A DNA stretch of 64,000 nucleotides from Paenibacillus illinoisensis NBRC 15959 (GTDB lineage: Bacteria; Bacillota; Bacilli; Paenibacillales; Paenibacillaceae): positions 434,001-498,000 of the forward strand of contig NZ_BIME01000003.1 in NCBI RefSeq assembly GCF_004000925.1, read 5' to 3'. This document shows, in pieces, positions 45,950 to 53,763 of the stretch. The notes beneath the pieces are model-generated. The model worked only from the letters and a program-made list of their open reading frames with translations, did not search any database and was not told the DNA's origin. The first letter of the stretch is position 1, and every line of letters begins with the position of its first letter. The position numbers and the translations under genes are program-made.

Positions 45950-46001
45950 AAAAAACTGCACCTCCAATTGTTAAATGGTGTCCAACAATTGGGGGGCAGT
46001 T
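45950..46001 (-). terminator. Long-stem terminator between convergent genes
   Basis: An 18-19 bp stem (45954-45972 with 45984-46001, nearly perfect) carries a T run on the - strand, 21 nt past the lipoprotein stop. It may also stop the convergent cdsA-like gene. Confidence 0.75.
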
Positions 46002-46021
46002 CAATATCGGCTGCTTATTCT

Positions 46022-46609
46022 TTATTTTTTCAACTGAACTCCCTGCTCGGCCAGTATTTCCTTACCCGCTTCATTCTTGTAGACAAGTGTGATCTTACCC
46101 CGTTCACCCTTCATTTCATCCGAGTACTTAAAGCCGGAGAACTGTCCGTTCCCGCTAATATAGAAGCCTTCTTTACTGTCACCACCATGCTGAATGGCCT
46201 CTGCAGGCGAGTTAATAATGGTAATCTGGTTGGATGTCCACCGCAGCTCAGAGAGGGTGTAGCCCTCTGGCACCTGGCTCACGGAGAAGTCAAAGCTTTT
46301 GTTATTCTCTGTCGGCTTGTCCGATTGGTCAATTTGAATGATGATCTGTTCGTCATTTGCTGATGAATCGGATTGAGCAGACAGCTTCCCTTCATCGCCA
46401 TCCGCCGTGTTCGCCGGGTCCTCATTGCCCTGTTTGGCATCCGAGTTCGGAATGGAGCCTTTTCCCGCTTCCTCGATAGGTTGCTTGGATTGCGGATAAG
46501 CGTGTTCCTGAACCGATTCATTGTTATTTTTCGCGCCACAGGCGCTGATCAGCAGCAGAATGCAAAGCACCGATGCCCAAAGAGCAAATGTATTCGTGTT
46601 CTTTTTCAT
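46022..46609 (-). CDS. Lipoprotein of unknown function
   Basis: A 195-residue lipoprotein: KKNTNTFALW, a hydrophobic stretch and the lipobox LLISAC near residue 25, then an acidic Asn/Asp/Ser linker (about 26-95) and a compact C-terminal domain (VSQVPEGYTLSELRW, FYISGNGQFSGFKY, GKITLVYKNEAGKEIL). That domain resembles small beta-rich lipoprotein domains of Firmicutes, but I cannot name it. AAGGAG lies 8 nt before the ATG at 46609; another ATG at 46612 is 5 nt away. A single gene with its own terminator. Confidence 0.75.
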   Translation of the reverse strand: MKKNTNTFALWASVLCILLLISACGAKNNNESVQEHAYPQSKQPIEEAGKGSIPNSDAKQGNEDPANTADGDEGKLSAQSDSSANDEQIIIQIDQSDKPTENNKSFDFSVSQVPEGYTLSELRWTSNQITIINSPAEAIQHGGDSKEGFYISGNGQFSGFKYSDEMKGERGKITLVYKNEAGKEILAEQGVQLKK

Positions 46610-46811
46610 CATTGGAACTCCTTCCATCTTGGTCTAATCCATCTAAACGACACATGCCTTATTAATCACTACACCATATCGTCCCTCATGAAGCTCCATA
46701 ATATGTAAACCCTCCGAATTTGATCATTACAGCCACACTTCGATGAGTTCTGAACTATTGACGTGTTACCTTGGTTAGACAAAGGCATTACCGAATTTAG
46801 GGGGGAACATA

Positions 46812-47681
46812 TTGAATCGCTTGGTTTACATCATACTTGTCATCATTGCCACTTCGCTTATGGGTTCTTCTTTTGCTGTTGGCAAAATTGGGCTCGCTTA
46901 TATTTCTCCACTTCTTCTCGTAGGTATCCGCTTTACACTGGCTGGGGGACTCATGGCACTATGGGTGTGGAACAAAAATCTTCCTTCTACCTTACCGGAC
47001 TGGACCCGATTATTCGTTATTGGTGTGTTCCAGACAACCGGGGTTATGGCCTGCATCTTTCTTAGCATGCGTACCATTCCTTCTGGAGAGACCTCCATTC
47101 TTACGTTTACCAATCCGTTGCTGGTCGTTATTCTGGGAGGTCTGTTTCTCCATCTGAAATACCGGTTTTATCAGTGGATAGGTGTCGTTATTGGTATTGC
47201 AGGAGTGTTTGTTACGTTGGGATTTCACTTGCAGTTATCAGAAGGAACGTGGCTGGGCATAGGCTCCGCCGTGTCGTGGGCCATTGCTACTTTACTCGTA
47301 AAAAAGTGGGGGGCCCGCTTCAGCACCTGGGTATTGACCGCTTATCAAATGTTATTCGGCGGCCTGCTCCTATTACTGCTCAGTTTATCGCTGGAGACAC
47401 CACATCTGGAGCTTAACGCCATTTCCATTCGTGCTGTTCTATACCTGGCATTGCTTGGCTCCATTGTTCAGTTTGCTACATGGTACTACCTGCTGAGCAA
47501 AGGCGATCCTGGCAAAACAAGCGCCTTTCTTTTTCTAGCTCCGTTCTTCGGCATACTATCCGGCTGGCTGCTTCTTGGGGAGGTCATCCAGAGCTACGTT
47601 TATATTGGCGGGTTATTTATATTCCTGGGGATCTTTTTGGTAAACTGGACTGGAGGAAAGAAACACATTGCATTGAAATAA
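46812..47681 (+). CDS. EamA-family (DMT) transporter
   Basis: A 289-residue membrane protein with ten predicted helices in two EamA repeats: MGSSFAVGKIGLAYISPLLLVGIRF and FLSMRTIPSGETSILTFTNPLL in the first half, SAVSWAIATLLVKKWG and SKGDPGKTSAFLFLAPFFGIL in the second. Members export amino acids or metabolites; the substrate is unknown. The start is TTG at 46812, with AGGGGGG seven bases upstream. A terminator follows the gene, separating it from ada. Confidence 0.92.
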   Translation: MNRLVYIILVIIATSLMGSSFAVGKIGLAYISPLLLVGIRFTLAGGLMALWVWNKNLPSTLPDWTRLFVIGVFQTTGVMACIFLSMRTIPSGETSILTFTNPLLVVILGGLFLHLKYRFYQWIGVVIGIAGVFVTLGFHLQLSEGTWLGIGSAVSWAIATLLVKKWGARFSTWVLTAYQMLFGGLLLLLLSLSLETPHLELNAISIRAVLYLALLGSIVQFATWYYLLSKGDPGKTSAFLFLAPFFGILSGWLLLGEVIQSYVYIGGLFIFLGIFLVNWTGGKKHIALK

Positions 47682-47703
47682 AAATATTCATGCCTGATTT
47701 TCG

Positions 47704-47728
47704 GCGATGCCCTGCGCATCGTTTTTTT
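47704..47728 (+). terminator. Terminator after the EamA transporter gene
   Basis: CGATGC/GCATCG stem with a five-base loop and seven T. Confidence 0.78.
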
Positions 47729-47807
47729 ATAATAACAAAGACAGATGTGACTTCCGATAGGACTGCATCTTGCTAGCTGGAACAAAAATCGTAAGGACGT
47801 GCGTTTA

Positions 47808-48866
47808 ATGATCTCTGCTGAACTGAAAGAACAATATTATCAGGCTCTGGTTGCCAAAGATTCGGAATACGAAGGTTTATTCTACGTTGGTGTCAAAACG
47901 ACGGGGGTATTTTGCCGCCCTACCTGCCCTGCACGGAAGCCCAAATATGAAAACTGTGAATTTTACGAGACCGCACAGCAGGCACTGCTTGCTTCATTTC
48001 GCCCCTGTCAGCGCTGCCGTCCGTTATCCCACCCCAACCAGGTATCTGATGTAGTCCGAATACTGGTCGAGGCCGTGGAGAACAATCCGGAAAAGCGCTG
48101 GAAAGGTCAGGATTTCAAGGATTTATCCATCGATGAGTCCACGGCACGCCGCCAGTTCAAAAAGCGGTTCGGCATGACCTTTGTGGAGTATGCTCGCGCA
48201 CGTCGTATGGGACTGGCTTTGAAGAATATCCGCTCAGGCCGCACCATTATCGATGCCCAGCTATCAACAGGTTACGAATCCAGCAGCGGCTTCCGGGATG
48301 CTTTCTCCCGAATTATGGGCGCTGCTCCTACTCATGTGGATGACGGGCGGGTGCTGAAGGCCTCCTGGATTGATACCCGTCTTGGACCCATGATGGCCGT
48401 GGCTGATGATACAGCCCTGTATTTGCTTGAATTTGTGGATCGCAGAGGTCTGGAGCGGGAAGTGGAGCGCCTTCGGAAACGAACCAAGTCCGCTATCGTA
48501 CCGGGTGTAACTGAACCCATTCACTCTATCGAGCGGGAACTGGCATCGTATTTTGACGGGACTTTAACGGCATTCAACACCCCGTTGTTCTGTTTAGGAA
48601 CACCATTCCAAAAGAGCGTCTGGGAGCAGCTTATGGCGATTCCGCCAGGCGAGACAAGGTCATATCAGGATATCGCTGTTGCACTGGGTAAACCGTCCGC
48701 ATGCCGTGCAGTCGCACAGGCCAATGGGGCGAATCAACTGGCCATTGTCATCCCGTGCCACAGGGTCATTAATGCAAGTGGCGATCTCGGTGGGTACGGC
48801 GGTGGCCTCACTCGCAAGAACTGGCTGTTAACCCATGAGAAGACTGCTTTTGGACAAATTCGTTGA
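47808..48866 (+). CDS. ada: Ada: methylphosphotriester and O6-methylguanine methyltransferase
   Basis: A 352-residue full-length Ada fusion. The N-terminal zinc domain has GVFCRPTCPARKPKYENC and FRPCQRCRPL; its first cysteine takes methyl groups from phosphotriesters. An AraC helix-turn-helix follows (DESTARRQFKKRFGMTFVEYARARR). The C-terminal alkyltransferase domain ends with the active site AIVIPCHRVI and GGYGGGLTRKNWLL. It repairs alkylated DNA and, once methylated, activates its own regulon. In Bacillus these functions are split into AdaA and AdaB, whereas this protein is fused as in E. coli. ATG at 47808 follows TAAGGA; an in-frame GTG at 47799 is less well spaced. Confidence 0.93.
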   Translation: MISAELKEQYYQALVAKDSEYEGLFYVGVKTTGVFCRPTCPARKPKYENCEFYETAQQALLASFRPCQRCRPLSHPNQVSDVVRILVEAVENNPEKRWKGQDFKDLSIDESTARRQFKKRFGMTFVEYARARRMGLALKNIRSGRTIIDAQLSTGYESSSGFRDAFSRIMGAAPTHVDDGRVLKASWIDTRLGPMMAVADDTALYLLEFVDRRGLEREVERLRKRTKSAIVPGVTEPIHSIERELASYFDGTLTAFNTPLFCLGTPFQKSVWEQLMAIPPGETRSYQDIAVALGKPSACRAVAQANGANQLAIVIPCHRVINASGDLGGYGGGLTRKNWLLTHEKTAFGQIR

Positions 48867-48923
48867 GACATAGTCAGTGAAAGTATATCCATTTATAACG
48901 ATATAACGGAGGAGAATCATCCT

Positions 48924-49700
48924 ATGCAGACCCTAAAAGAACAAGCAGAGCTATTTCACCAGCTGCACATCAAAGGTAATCCACTCGTGCTAATCAATGT
49001 GTGGGATGCCGGAAGTACAAAAGCCATTGAATCGATTGGAGCCGCAGCCATAGCCACCGGAAGCTGGTCTGTTGCCGCGGCTCATGGGGAGCAGGACGGA
49101 GAGATCATGCCGTTTGAATGGGTACTTTCCAATCTGGCTCGCATCACATCCAGTACTAAACTGCCTGTTACCATCGATATTGAGGGAGGGCATGGCAGGT
49201 ATGCGTCAGAAGTGAAGGAGAATGTCCTCCGGGTAATCAAGCGTGGTGCTGTCGGCATTAACATCGAAGATCAACTTCCTGGTGGAACAGGTCTATATGC
49301 CATTGAGGAATTCGTTCTGCGCTTGAGAGCCGCTCGGGAAGCCGCTGAACGAATGGACATTGCCCTATTCATTAACGCTCGCACGGATATATTTCTGCAA
49401 ACGGCACCAGCGCAGCATACCTCATTCCACCTGGAAGAAGCCCTAGTACGATCCCACGCTTATGCAGAGGCAGGAGCCAGCGGGCTATTCGTTCCAGGTC
49501 TACAGGATCCACAACTCATTCAGGAATTGTGTGAACACTCCCCGATTCCAGTCAACGTAATGGTGACATCTAATGAGCCAACCCCAGCACAGCTCGCGAG
49601 GCTCGGGGTAGCCCGGGTAAGCTATGGACCTTATCCTTATCAGAGTGCCATGGAACACTTGAAAGAACTCGGACGAAGCATTTTACTCGAAACAAGCTAA
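48924..49700 (+). CDS. Isocitrate lyase/PEP mutase-family protein
   Basis: A 258-residue TIM-barrel protein of the isocitrate lyase/PEP mutase superfamily: LVLINVWDAGSTKAIE, the metal-binding strand TIDIEGGHGRYA, INIEDQLPGG and FINARTDIFL. It lacks the KKCGH-type lyase signature of true isocitrate lyases, so it likely cleaves or forms a C-C or P-C bond in another 2-oxo or phosphono acid. CGGAGGAG precedes the ATG at 48924. It starts 57 nt after ada with no visible terminator between them, so it may be co-transcribed. Confidence 0.9.
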   Translation: MQTLKEQAELFHQLHIKGNPLVLINVWDAGSTKAIESIGAAAIATGSWSVAAAHGEQDGEIMPFEWVLSNLARITSSTKLPVTIDIEGGHGRYASEVKENVLRVIKRGAVGINIEDQLPGGTGLYAIEEFVLRLRAAREAAERMDIALFINARTDIFLQTAPAQHTSFHLEEALVRSHAYAEAGASGLFVPGLQDPQLIQELCEHSPIPVNVMVTSNEPTPAQLARLGVARVSYGPYPYQSAMEHLKELGRSILLETS

Positions 49701-49735
49701 GAAGATTACAGGTGCAGGAATAATTATATAAACAG

Positions 49736-49770
49736 AAAAACACGAGGCAGTAATGCACTCGTGTTTGTTT
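49736..49770. terminator. Bidirectional terminator between convergent genes
   Basis: A 9-bp stem AAACACGAG/CTCGTGTTT (49738-49746 with 49758-49766) with T on the right and A on the left. Confidence 0.78.
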
Positions 49771-49820
49771 ACGTTTGATTCCATAGATCCACACAGCCTT
49801 CTAACGTATACCGATAACCA

Positions 49821-50519
49821 CTACTCTTTTCTGCCCTTCATCGTAAGCGGCGCATTCTTCATCATGGGATAGGTGCATAGAATGAACCCCCAGCTCAAAG
49901 CCCCCAAGACCGTGGCAAACACAAGGATATTGATACTCGTGAACCATTTTACCAGAGCACTCAGGTCGGACAAAACGAAAGCCAGCGTAAGAATCAGGCC
50001 TAAGCCGAAGAACAGGATCAGGAAATTGCGCATTCCCAGCCGTATCCAGCAAACCGTCAAAAAGATAGATAACCCGAGGACAAGAAATCCAATCATCAAG
50101 TCAATCCAGAGATAGGACAGGAATTGATAATCACTGGAGTGTAGCCTACCCAACTGATAAAAGGTTACACCAAGCCATCCAGCTTCATGAAGCAGATGCA
50201 TGATGAGATAGATCACATTCAGAATGGTAATGGTACCAACCACCATCCATGCAGAGATGAGGTAGAAGGATTTCAGAAACTGAATTCGGGTGCTCCCCAG
50301 TCCAATTGCAACGGGGTACAGTGTAATGAGACCCGCCACAGCAAATGCACAGATCCCCCCATACATGGGCCCGAACAGCTGAGTGGTAAAAGCAACATCA
50401 AATATGAAGCCCACTGCCAGATATACGGCCGTAAGCATAAGTGTAATGAGTGAGAAGAGCATCAGATACCAACGCATATCATCCAGAATCAGTCGATTTG
50501 TACCTTTTACTGCATTCAT
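49821..50519 (-). CDS. Six-helix membrane protein, probable ABC permease subunit
   Basis: A 232-residue membrane protein with six predicted helices (YLMLFSLITLMLTAVYLAVG, FAVAGLITLYPVAIGLG, VGTITILNVIYLIMHLL, and three later). I recognise no named domain, but the gene overlaps the ATP-binding gene by 4 nt (ATGA), so it is very probably the membrane partner of that ABC protein. The layout GntR regulator-ATPase-membrane protein is like the B. subtilis ytr operon, which responds to lipid-II-binding antibiotics. The function by analogy is export or cell-wall stress response, not proven. Confidence 0.8.
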   Translation of the reverse strand: MNAVKGTNRLILDDMRWYLMLFSLITLMLTAVYLAVGFIFDVAFTTQLFGPMYGGICAFAVAGLITLYPVAIGLGSTRIQFLKSFYLISAWMVVGTITILNVIYLIMHLLHEAGWLGVTFYQLGRLHSSDYQFLSYLWIDLMIGFLVLGLSIFLTVCWIRLGMRNFLILFFGLGLILTLAFVLSDLSALVKWFTSINILVFATVLGALSWGFILCTYPMMKNAPLTMKGRKE

Positions 50520-51391
50520 CCCTTAAGCACCTCCTGTTTCCGCGTCAGGTTAACCAAATAGTCCTGCAGGGTCGCTTTTTCAATGGAAAGACCATGCGCC
50601 TGCGCTATATCTCTCCACTCCTTGGAGTAAGAGGCGTCAATCATCACCTTTTTTGTTGACCCGAGCTGTGCAGACTCCATGATGTTTTCGCCTTGGGTAA
50701 CCTGATCTATATCACGAATTAACCCTGTTAGCAGAATTCCCTTTTCGCGCATCTCTTCCATCTGTTCATGACACAGTACGCCGCCTTGATGGAGCACGAT
50801 GAGTGACTCACATAACGGCTGAATCTCTTCAATATGATGGCTAGAAACCAGAATCAAACGGGGATGCTCTTCATAACTTTCAAGCAAGGTATTATAGAAA
50901 AATTTGCGTTTCTCTGCATCCAATCCGTTGGTCGGCTCATCCAGAATGGTTACACTCGCATGGCTTGCGAGGCCAAGAACCATCTGGGCAGCTGTTTTCA
51001 TCCCTTTGGAAAATTTGATGATCTTCCTTTTGGAAGGTAATTCAAACAGATCAATTAACCGCTCCGCCAATTCCTGATTCCACTCTGGATGGAAATACTG
51101 ACCGAATCGTACCAGGTCACTTATTGTCCAGTTCCTGCCCAGCGGGTGATTCTCCTGAACGTAGCAGAGATGCTTCTGAGCAGCCAGATTATTATAGGGG
51201 TCCTCCCCCATGATTTGAATGCTGCCCTGATCAGGACGGTTATGTCCAGCAAGCAAACTCATAAGTGTTGTCTTCCCGGCTCCGTTCCTCCCCCAGATCG
51301 CACTAATGACCGGCTCACTTTCATGCAATGTGACATGGTCCAAAACAGGTGTCTGATGATAACCGTAGCTTACCTGATCTACACGAATCAT
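50516..51391 (-). CDS. ABC transporter ATP-binding protein (YtrB-like)
   Basis: A 291-residue ATPase subunit: Walker A GRNGAGKTTLMSLLAG (near residue 35), Q-loop CYVQENHPLGR, signature IIKFSKGMKTAAQMVLGLA with SKGMK where LSGGQ is usual, Walker B VTILDEPTNGLD, and the switch histidine in VSSHHIEEI. The C-terminal ~80 residues form an accessory region. It powers the neighbouring membrane protein. It overlaps both neighbours by 4 nt, so all three genes are translationally coupled. The divergent signature is also seen in YtrB/BcrA-like ATPases. Confidence 0.93.
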   Translation of the reverse strand: MIRVDQVSYGYHQTPVLDHVTLHESEPVISAIWGRNGAGKTTLMSLLAGHNRPDQGSIQIMGEDPYNNLAAQKHLCYVQENHPLGRNWTISDLVRFGQYFHPEWNQELAERLIDLFELPSKRKIIKFSKGMKTAAQMVLGLASHASVTILDEPTNGLDAEKRKFFYNTLLESYEEHPRLILVSSHHIEEIQPLCESLIVLHQGGVLCHEQMEEMREKGILLTGLIRDIDQVTQGENIMESAQLGSTKKVMIDASYSKEWRDIAQAHGLSIEKATLQDYLVNLTRKQEVLKG

Positions 51392-51768
51392 GACTCACTC
51401 TCCTTGTCTCTCTTGCCTTTAATCAGATCAATAATCATGTCTTCATTCATATGAATCCGTCTGGCTTCCTCGAGCAGTGGCTTAATGTATTCTTCGTAAA
51501 AATGCTGTTTTCGTTCAACCAGCAGTGCATCTCTTGCTCCTTTGGCGACAAACATCCCAACACCTCGCTGTTTATAAATGATTCCTCTGTCCACAAGCTC
51601 CTGCAGCCCTTTGCGCGCTGTTGCCGGATTGATATTGTAGAAACGTGAGAGCTCATTGGTCGATGGAACCTGCTCTTCCGCTTGTAATCTGCCTTCCACA
51701 ATATCATCCATAATCATCATGGCAATCTGATGAAATATGGGCTGTGATTCATCCAAAGTCGATTTCAT
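51388..51768 (-). CDS. GntR regulator, YtrA subfamily
   Basis: A 126-residue repressor. The winged helix is QVPSTNELSRFYNINPATARKGLQELVDRGIIYKQ read in parts, followed by GVGMFVAKGA and the short helical dimer tail typical of the YtrA subfamily. It overlaps the ATPase gene by 4 nt, so it is the first gene of the operon it probably controls. A 22-bp inverted repeat lies directly upstream. Only a weak ribosome site precedes the ATG at 51768, which would keep repressor levels low. Confidence 0.92.
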   Translation of the reverse strand: MKSTLDESQPIFHQIAMMIMDDIVEGRLQAEEQVPSTNELSRFYNINPATARKGLQELVDRGIIYKQRGVGMFVAKGARDALLVERKQHFYEEYIKPLLEEARRIHMNEDMIIDLIKGKRDKESES

Positions 51769-51800
51769 GCCAATCCAACTTTCGTTATTTAGGTTAATTG

Positions 51801-51822
51801 GTTAGTTACTCATGTAACTAAC
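51801..51822 (-). promoter_or_regulatory. Operator of the YtrA-type operon
   Basis: GTTAGTTAC-TCAT-GTAACTAAC is a perfect 9-4-9 inverted repeat next to the -10 element of the operon promoter, in the position expected for autorepression. Confidence 0.8.
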
Positions 51823-51849
51823 TATAGTACACAGATATTCAAAAGTAAA
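51821..51849 (-). promoter_or_regulatory. Promoter of the GntR-ABC-permease operon
   Basis: On the - strand TTTACT (51844-51849) and TATAGT (51821-51826) have 17-bp spacing; the operator overlaps the end of the -10. Confidence 0.65.
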
Positions 51850-51952
51850 TAGCCGACTATCCCGTATTTCATTTTTTTTTTGAACCTGCAAGATGGAGTG
51901 AGTTCATCCGTTTAAGATGGAGCCACCCCTCCTTTGTCATGGCAAAGGCAAA

Positions 51953-51990
51953 CAAAAAAAACGCCTCTGAATGAAAATTCAGAAGCGTTC
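51953..51990 (-). terminator. Terminator after the regulator-propeptide cassette
   Basis: A 12-bp stem (51960-51971 with 51978-51989, one mismatch) and six-base loop are followed by seven T on the - strand, 17 nt past the propeptide stop. It closes the transcript of the two overlapping genes. Confidence 0.85.
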
Positions 51991-52006
51991 CAATTTCCTA
52001 ATGGGA

Positions 52007-52147
52007 TTAAGAGCCGAAACCATGATCAGCGGTTCTCATAATTGCGGGGTTTGGAGCATCCGTACTTAAGTCAGGCTCACTTGCAGGAGTTAGTATGCTT
52101 ACCACAATGCTACATGTAGCTATCAGCAAAGCCAACTTTCTCTTCAT
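52007..52147 (-). CDS. Phr/AloP-like signalling propeptide (46 residues)
   Basis: A 46-residue frame in a different phase that starts inside the last 38 nt of the regulator gene. It begins MKRKLALLIATCSIV, a basic start plus hydrophobic core as in an export signal, passes a likely processing region (TPASEPDLSTDAPNP) and ends with IMRTADHGFGS. GAGGTG lies 10 nt upstream of the ATG at 52147, and a strong terminator follows the stop by 17 nt. This is the build of Phr, PapR, AimP and AloP propeptides that are exported, trimmed to a short C-terminal peptide and re-imported to bind the partner regulator. The mature peptide would be the last 5-7 residues (for example DHGFGS); the exact cut is not known. 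Confidence 0.78.
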   Translation of the reverse strand: MKRKLALLIATCSIVVSILTPASEPDLSTDAPNPAIMRTADHGFGS

Positions 52148-53492
52148 TGAGTTTCTGCACCTCACTAATGATCATTTTGTACTGCTGCTTGGCTGTATCA
52201 GTCGCATAATCCCTATACTGTTCAAACAATCCGATACCCCTTAGCATACCCCTGCCGCTGCTAATTTCAATAGAAAATCTTAAGCTATCAAGCACGAATC
52301 CCAAGCCTTTATGATATTCATCTTTCTTTAGATAATACGCTCCAAGATCAGCTAAAAGACGTAAATAACGATCATCAGTAACCTGCTTGCTAACCTTTCC
52401 AATTCGATTACTCTGTTCCTGATACGTAAAATAGGATTGATACTGTTCAAGAACATAATCGATATTTTCATCATAACGATTAGCGGCGGTGACTATATCG
52501 CAAAGCGCAGGAAAAATTTCATTTTCCTTGGTAGATATATATTCTAAATAGGAAGGCAGTATCTCGAACTGCCCCGCCATCAATTGATAGATATAACGAT
52601 TTGCTACAGCCCATTCCTGGAACTGATGAATAACCACAATCTCATCCTGATCGGGGTCTTTAACCCAGCTGTTATCTGCATATAATGAGACATATTTTAA
52701 AGCACTATCGTAATCTTTGAGATGATAACATGCACTTCCAGCAGCCAAATCGGAATAAAGGACATAGAAAACAATAGGCTTTTTGGTTTCTTCCTGTTTT
52801 CTTCTGCCATTCAATTCATAATGAATGGTTGCCTTCACTTTTAGCTTCTCGGACAGCTCCTGCACTTTGCTCCATCGGTGTAGTGCTCCAAAAGCATTGA
52901 TCAGTTCATTAAGAGCGTCCAACTGATATCGTTCATCCAGGCGATCGACATAATACTCGAACTTGGCTGCGATGATCAGGTTTCTCTGCTGGTCATTGGT
53001 CAGGCCCAATTTGAACAGCCGATACTGACATAGAGCGAGACGCTCCGAATGCTGCATTTTCTCACTCTCAGCGATCGTTTCATATAAGAGGATGGCTGGT
53101 TTAAATCTACCTTCGTGGTAGAATTCCTCAGCCAGATCAAATAAAAGGGGAATATACGATAGATTATCCATCATTAATCGGATAACCTCTTCAATACAAT
53201 TTAGCTTGTCTAACTCCGCACAACGGTGAAGGAAGGGGCCCAGTCTTCGCCAATCGGGGGTAGCATGAACGAAACACTCATCTATATACAATTCATAGAA
53301 ATGGCCTTCTTCAAGCTTCATGGCTGAAGTGATTCGGTCCAACTGCTGCATCGCAATCGGGCGGTTTTTGTTCAAAATATTGCTCAGCGTACCCGAATTA
53401 ATACCCGATGCTTCCGAAAAAGAACTGATGGACATCTGCTCGCGCTTCAGATAATTCTCTAAATGATCGCGAATCGTGGTTGTCGGCTCCAA
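52110..53492 (-). CDS. RRNPP-type quorum-sensing regulator (XRE HTH + TPR)
   Basis: About 460 residues. The N-terminal XRE-type helix-turn-helix (about 5-65) is MSISSFSEASGINSGTLSNIL with LDRITSAMKLEEGHFYELY. The rest is helical with TPR-like repeats (AEEFYHEGRFKPAILLYETI; AYYLKKDEYHKGLGFVLDSL), the peptide-binding part of Rap/NprR/PlcR/AimR proteins. A perfect promoter lies upstream. The frame opens with ATG at 53522 but without a ribosome site; TTG at 53492 follows GGGAGGGTGG and is preferred. Its 3' end overlaps the propeptide gene, which argues that the two form a sensor-signal pair. DNA targets are unknown; XRE fusion implies direct control of transcription. Confidence 0.87.
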   Translation of the reverse strand: MEPTTTIRDHLENYLKREQMSISSFSEASGINSGTLSNILNKNRPIAMQQLDRITSAMKLEEGHFYELYIDECFVHATPDWRRLGPFLHRCAELDKLNCIEEVIRLMMDNLSYIPLLFDLAEEFYHEGRFKPAILLYETIAESEKMQHSERLALCQYRLFKLGLTNDQQRNLIIAAKFEYYVDRLDERYQLDALNELINAFGALHRWSKVQELSEKLKVKATIHYELNGRRKQEETKKPIVFYVLYSDLAAGSACYHLKDYDSALKYVSLYADNSWVKDPDQDEIVVIHQFQEWAVANRYIYQLMAGQFEILPSYLEYISTKENEIFPALCDIVTAANRYDENIDYVLEQYQSYFTYQEQSNRIGKVSKQVTDDRYLRLLADLGAYYLKKDEYHKGLGFVLDSLRFSIEISSGRGMLRGIGLFEQYRDYATDTAKQQYKMIISEVQKLNEEKVGFADSYM

Positions 53493-53549
53493 ACGAACAC
53501 CACCCTCCCAAATTAAAGCCATATACAGGATTAACGGTATGCAAAAGTA

Positions 53550-53578
53550 ATTATATGTAATCCAAAAGAAAGGGTCAA
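53550..53578 (-). promoter_or_regulatory. Strong promoter of the regulator-propeptide cassette
   Basis: On the - strand TTGACC (53573-53578) and a perfect TATAAT (53550-53555) are 17 bp apart. Transcription would start near 53543, 51 nt before the TTG start at 53492. Confidence 0.82.
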
Positions 53579-53684
53579 CATAATAATTTCAACTAATTTG
53601 TATTAATTACAATTTAATCCTTTTGATAAAATAAACCCCGTTCCCCTATTTTATACCGGGAATGAACTCGCATCAAATCAGGAA

Positions 53685-53720
53685 AAACAAAAACACGAGC
53701 CGAATAAATGCTCGTGTTTT
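53685..53720 (-). terminator. Terminator after the aldo/keto reductase gene
   Basis: A 10-bp perfect stem (53691-53700 with 53710-53719) and a nine-base loop with T-rich sequence on the - strand, 44 nt past the reductase stop. Confidence 0.82.
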
Positions 53721-53763
53721 CGTATAAGAGAGTAGACTCTACGACTCTATTTGTGAATCAGAT

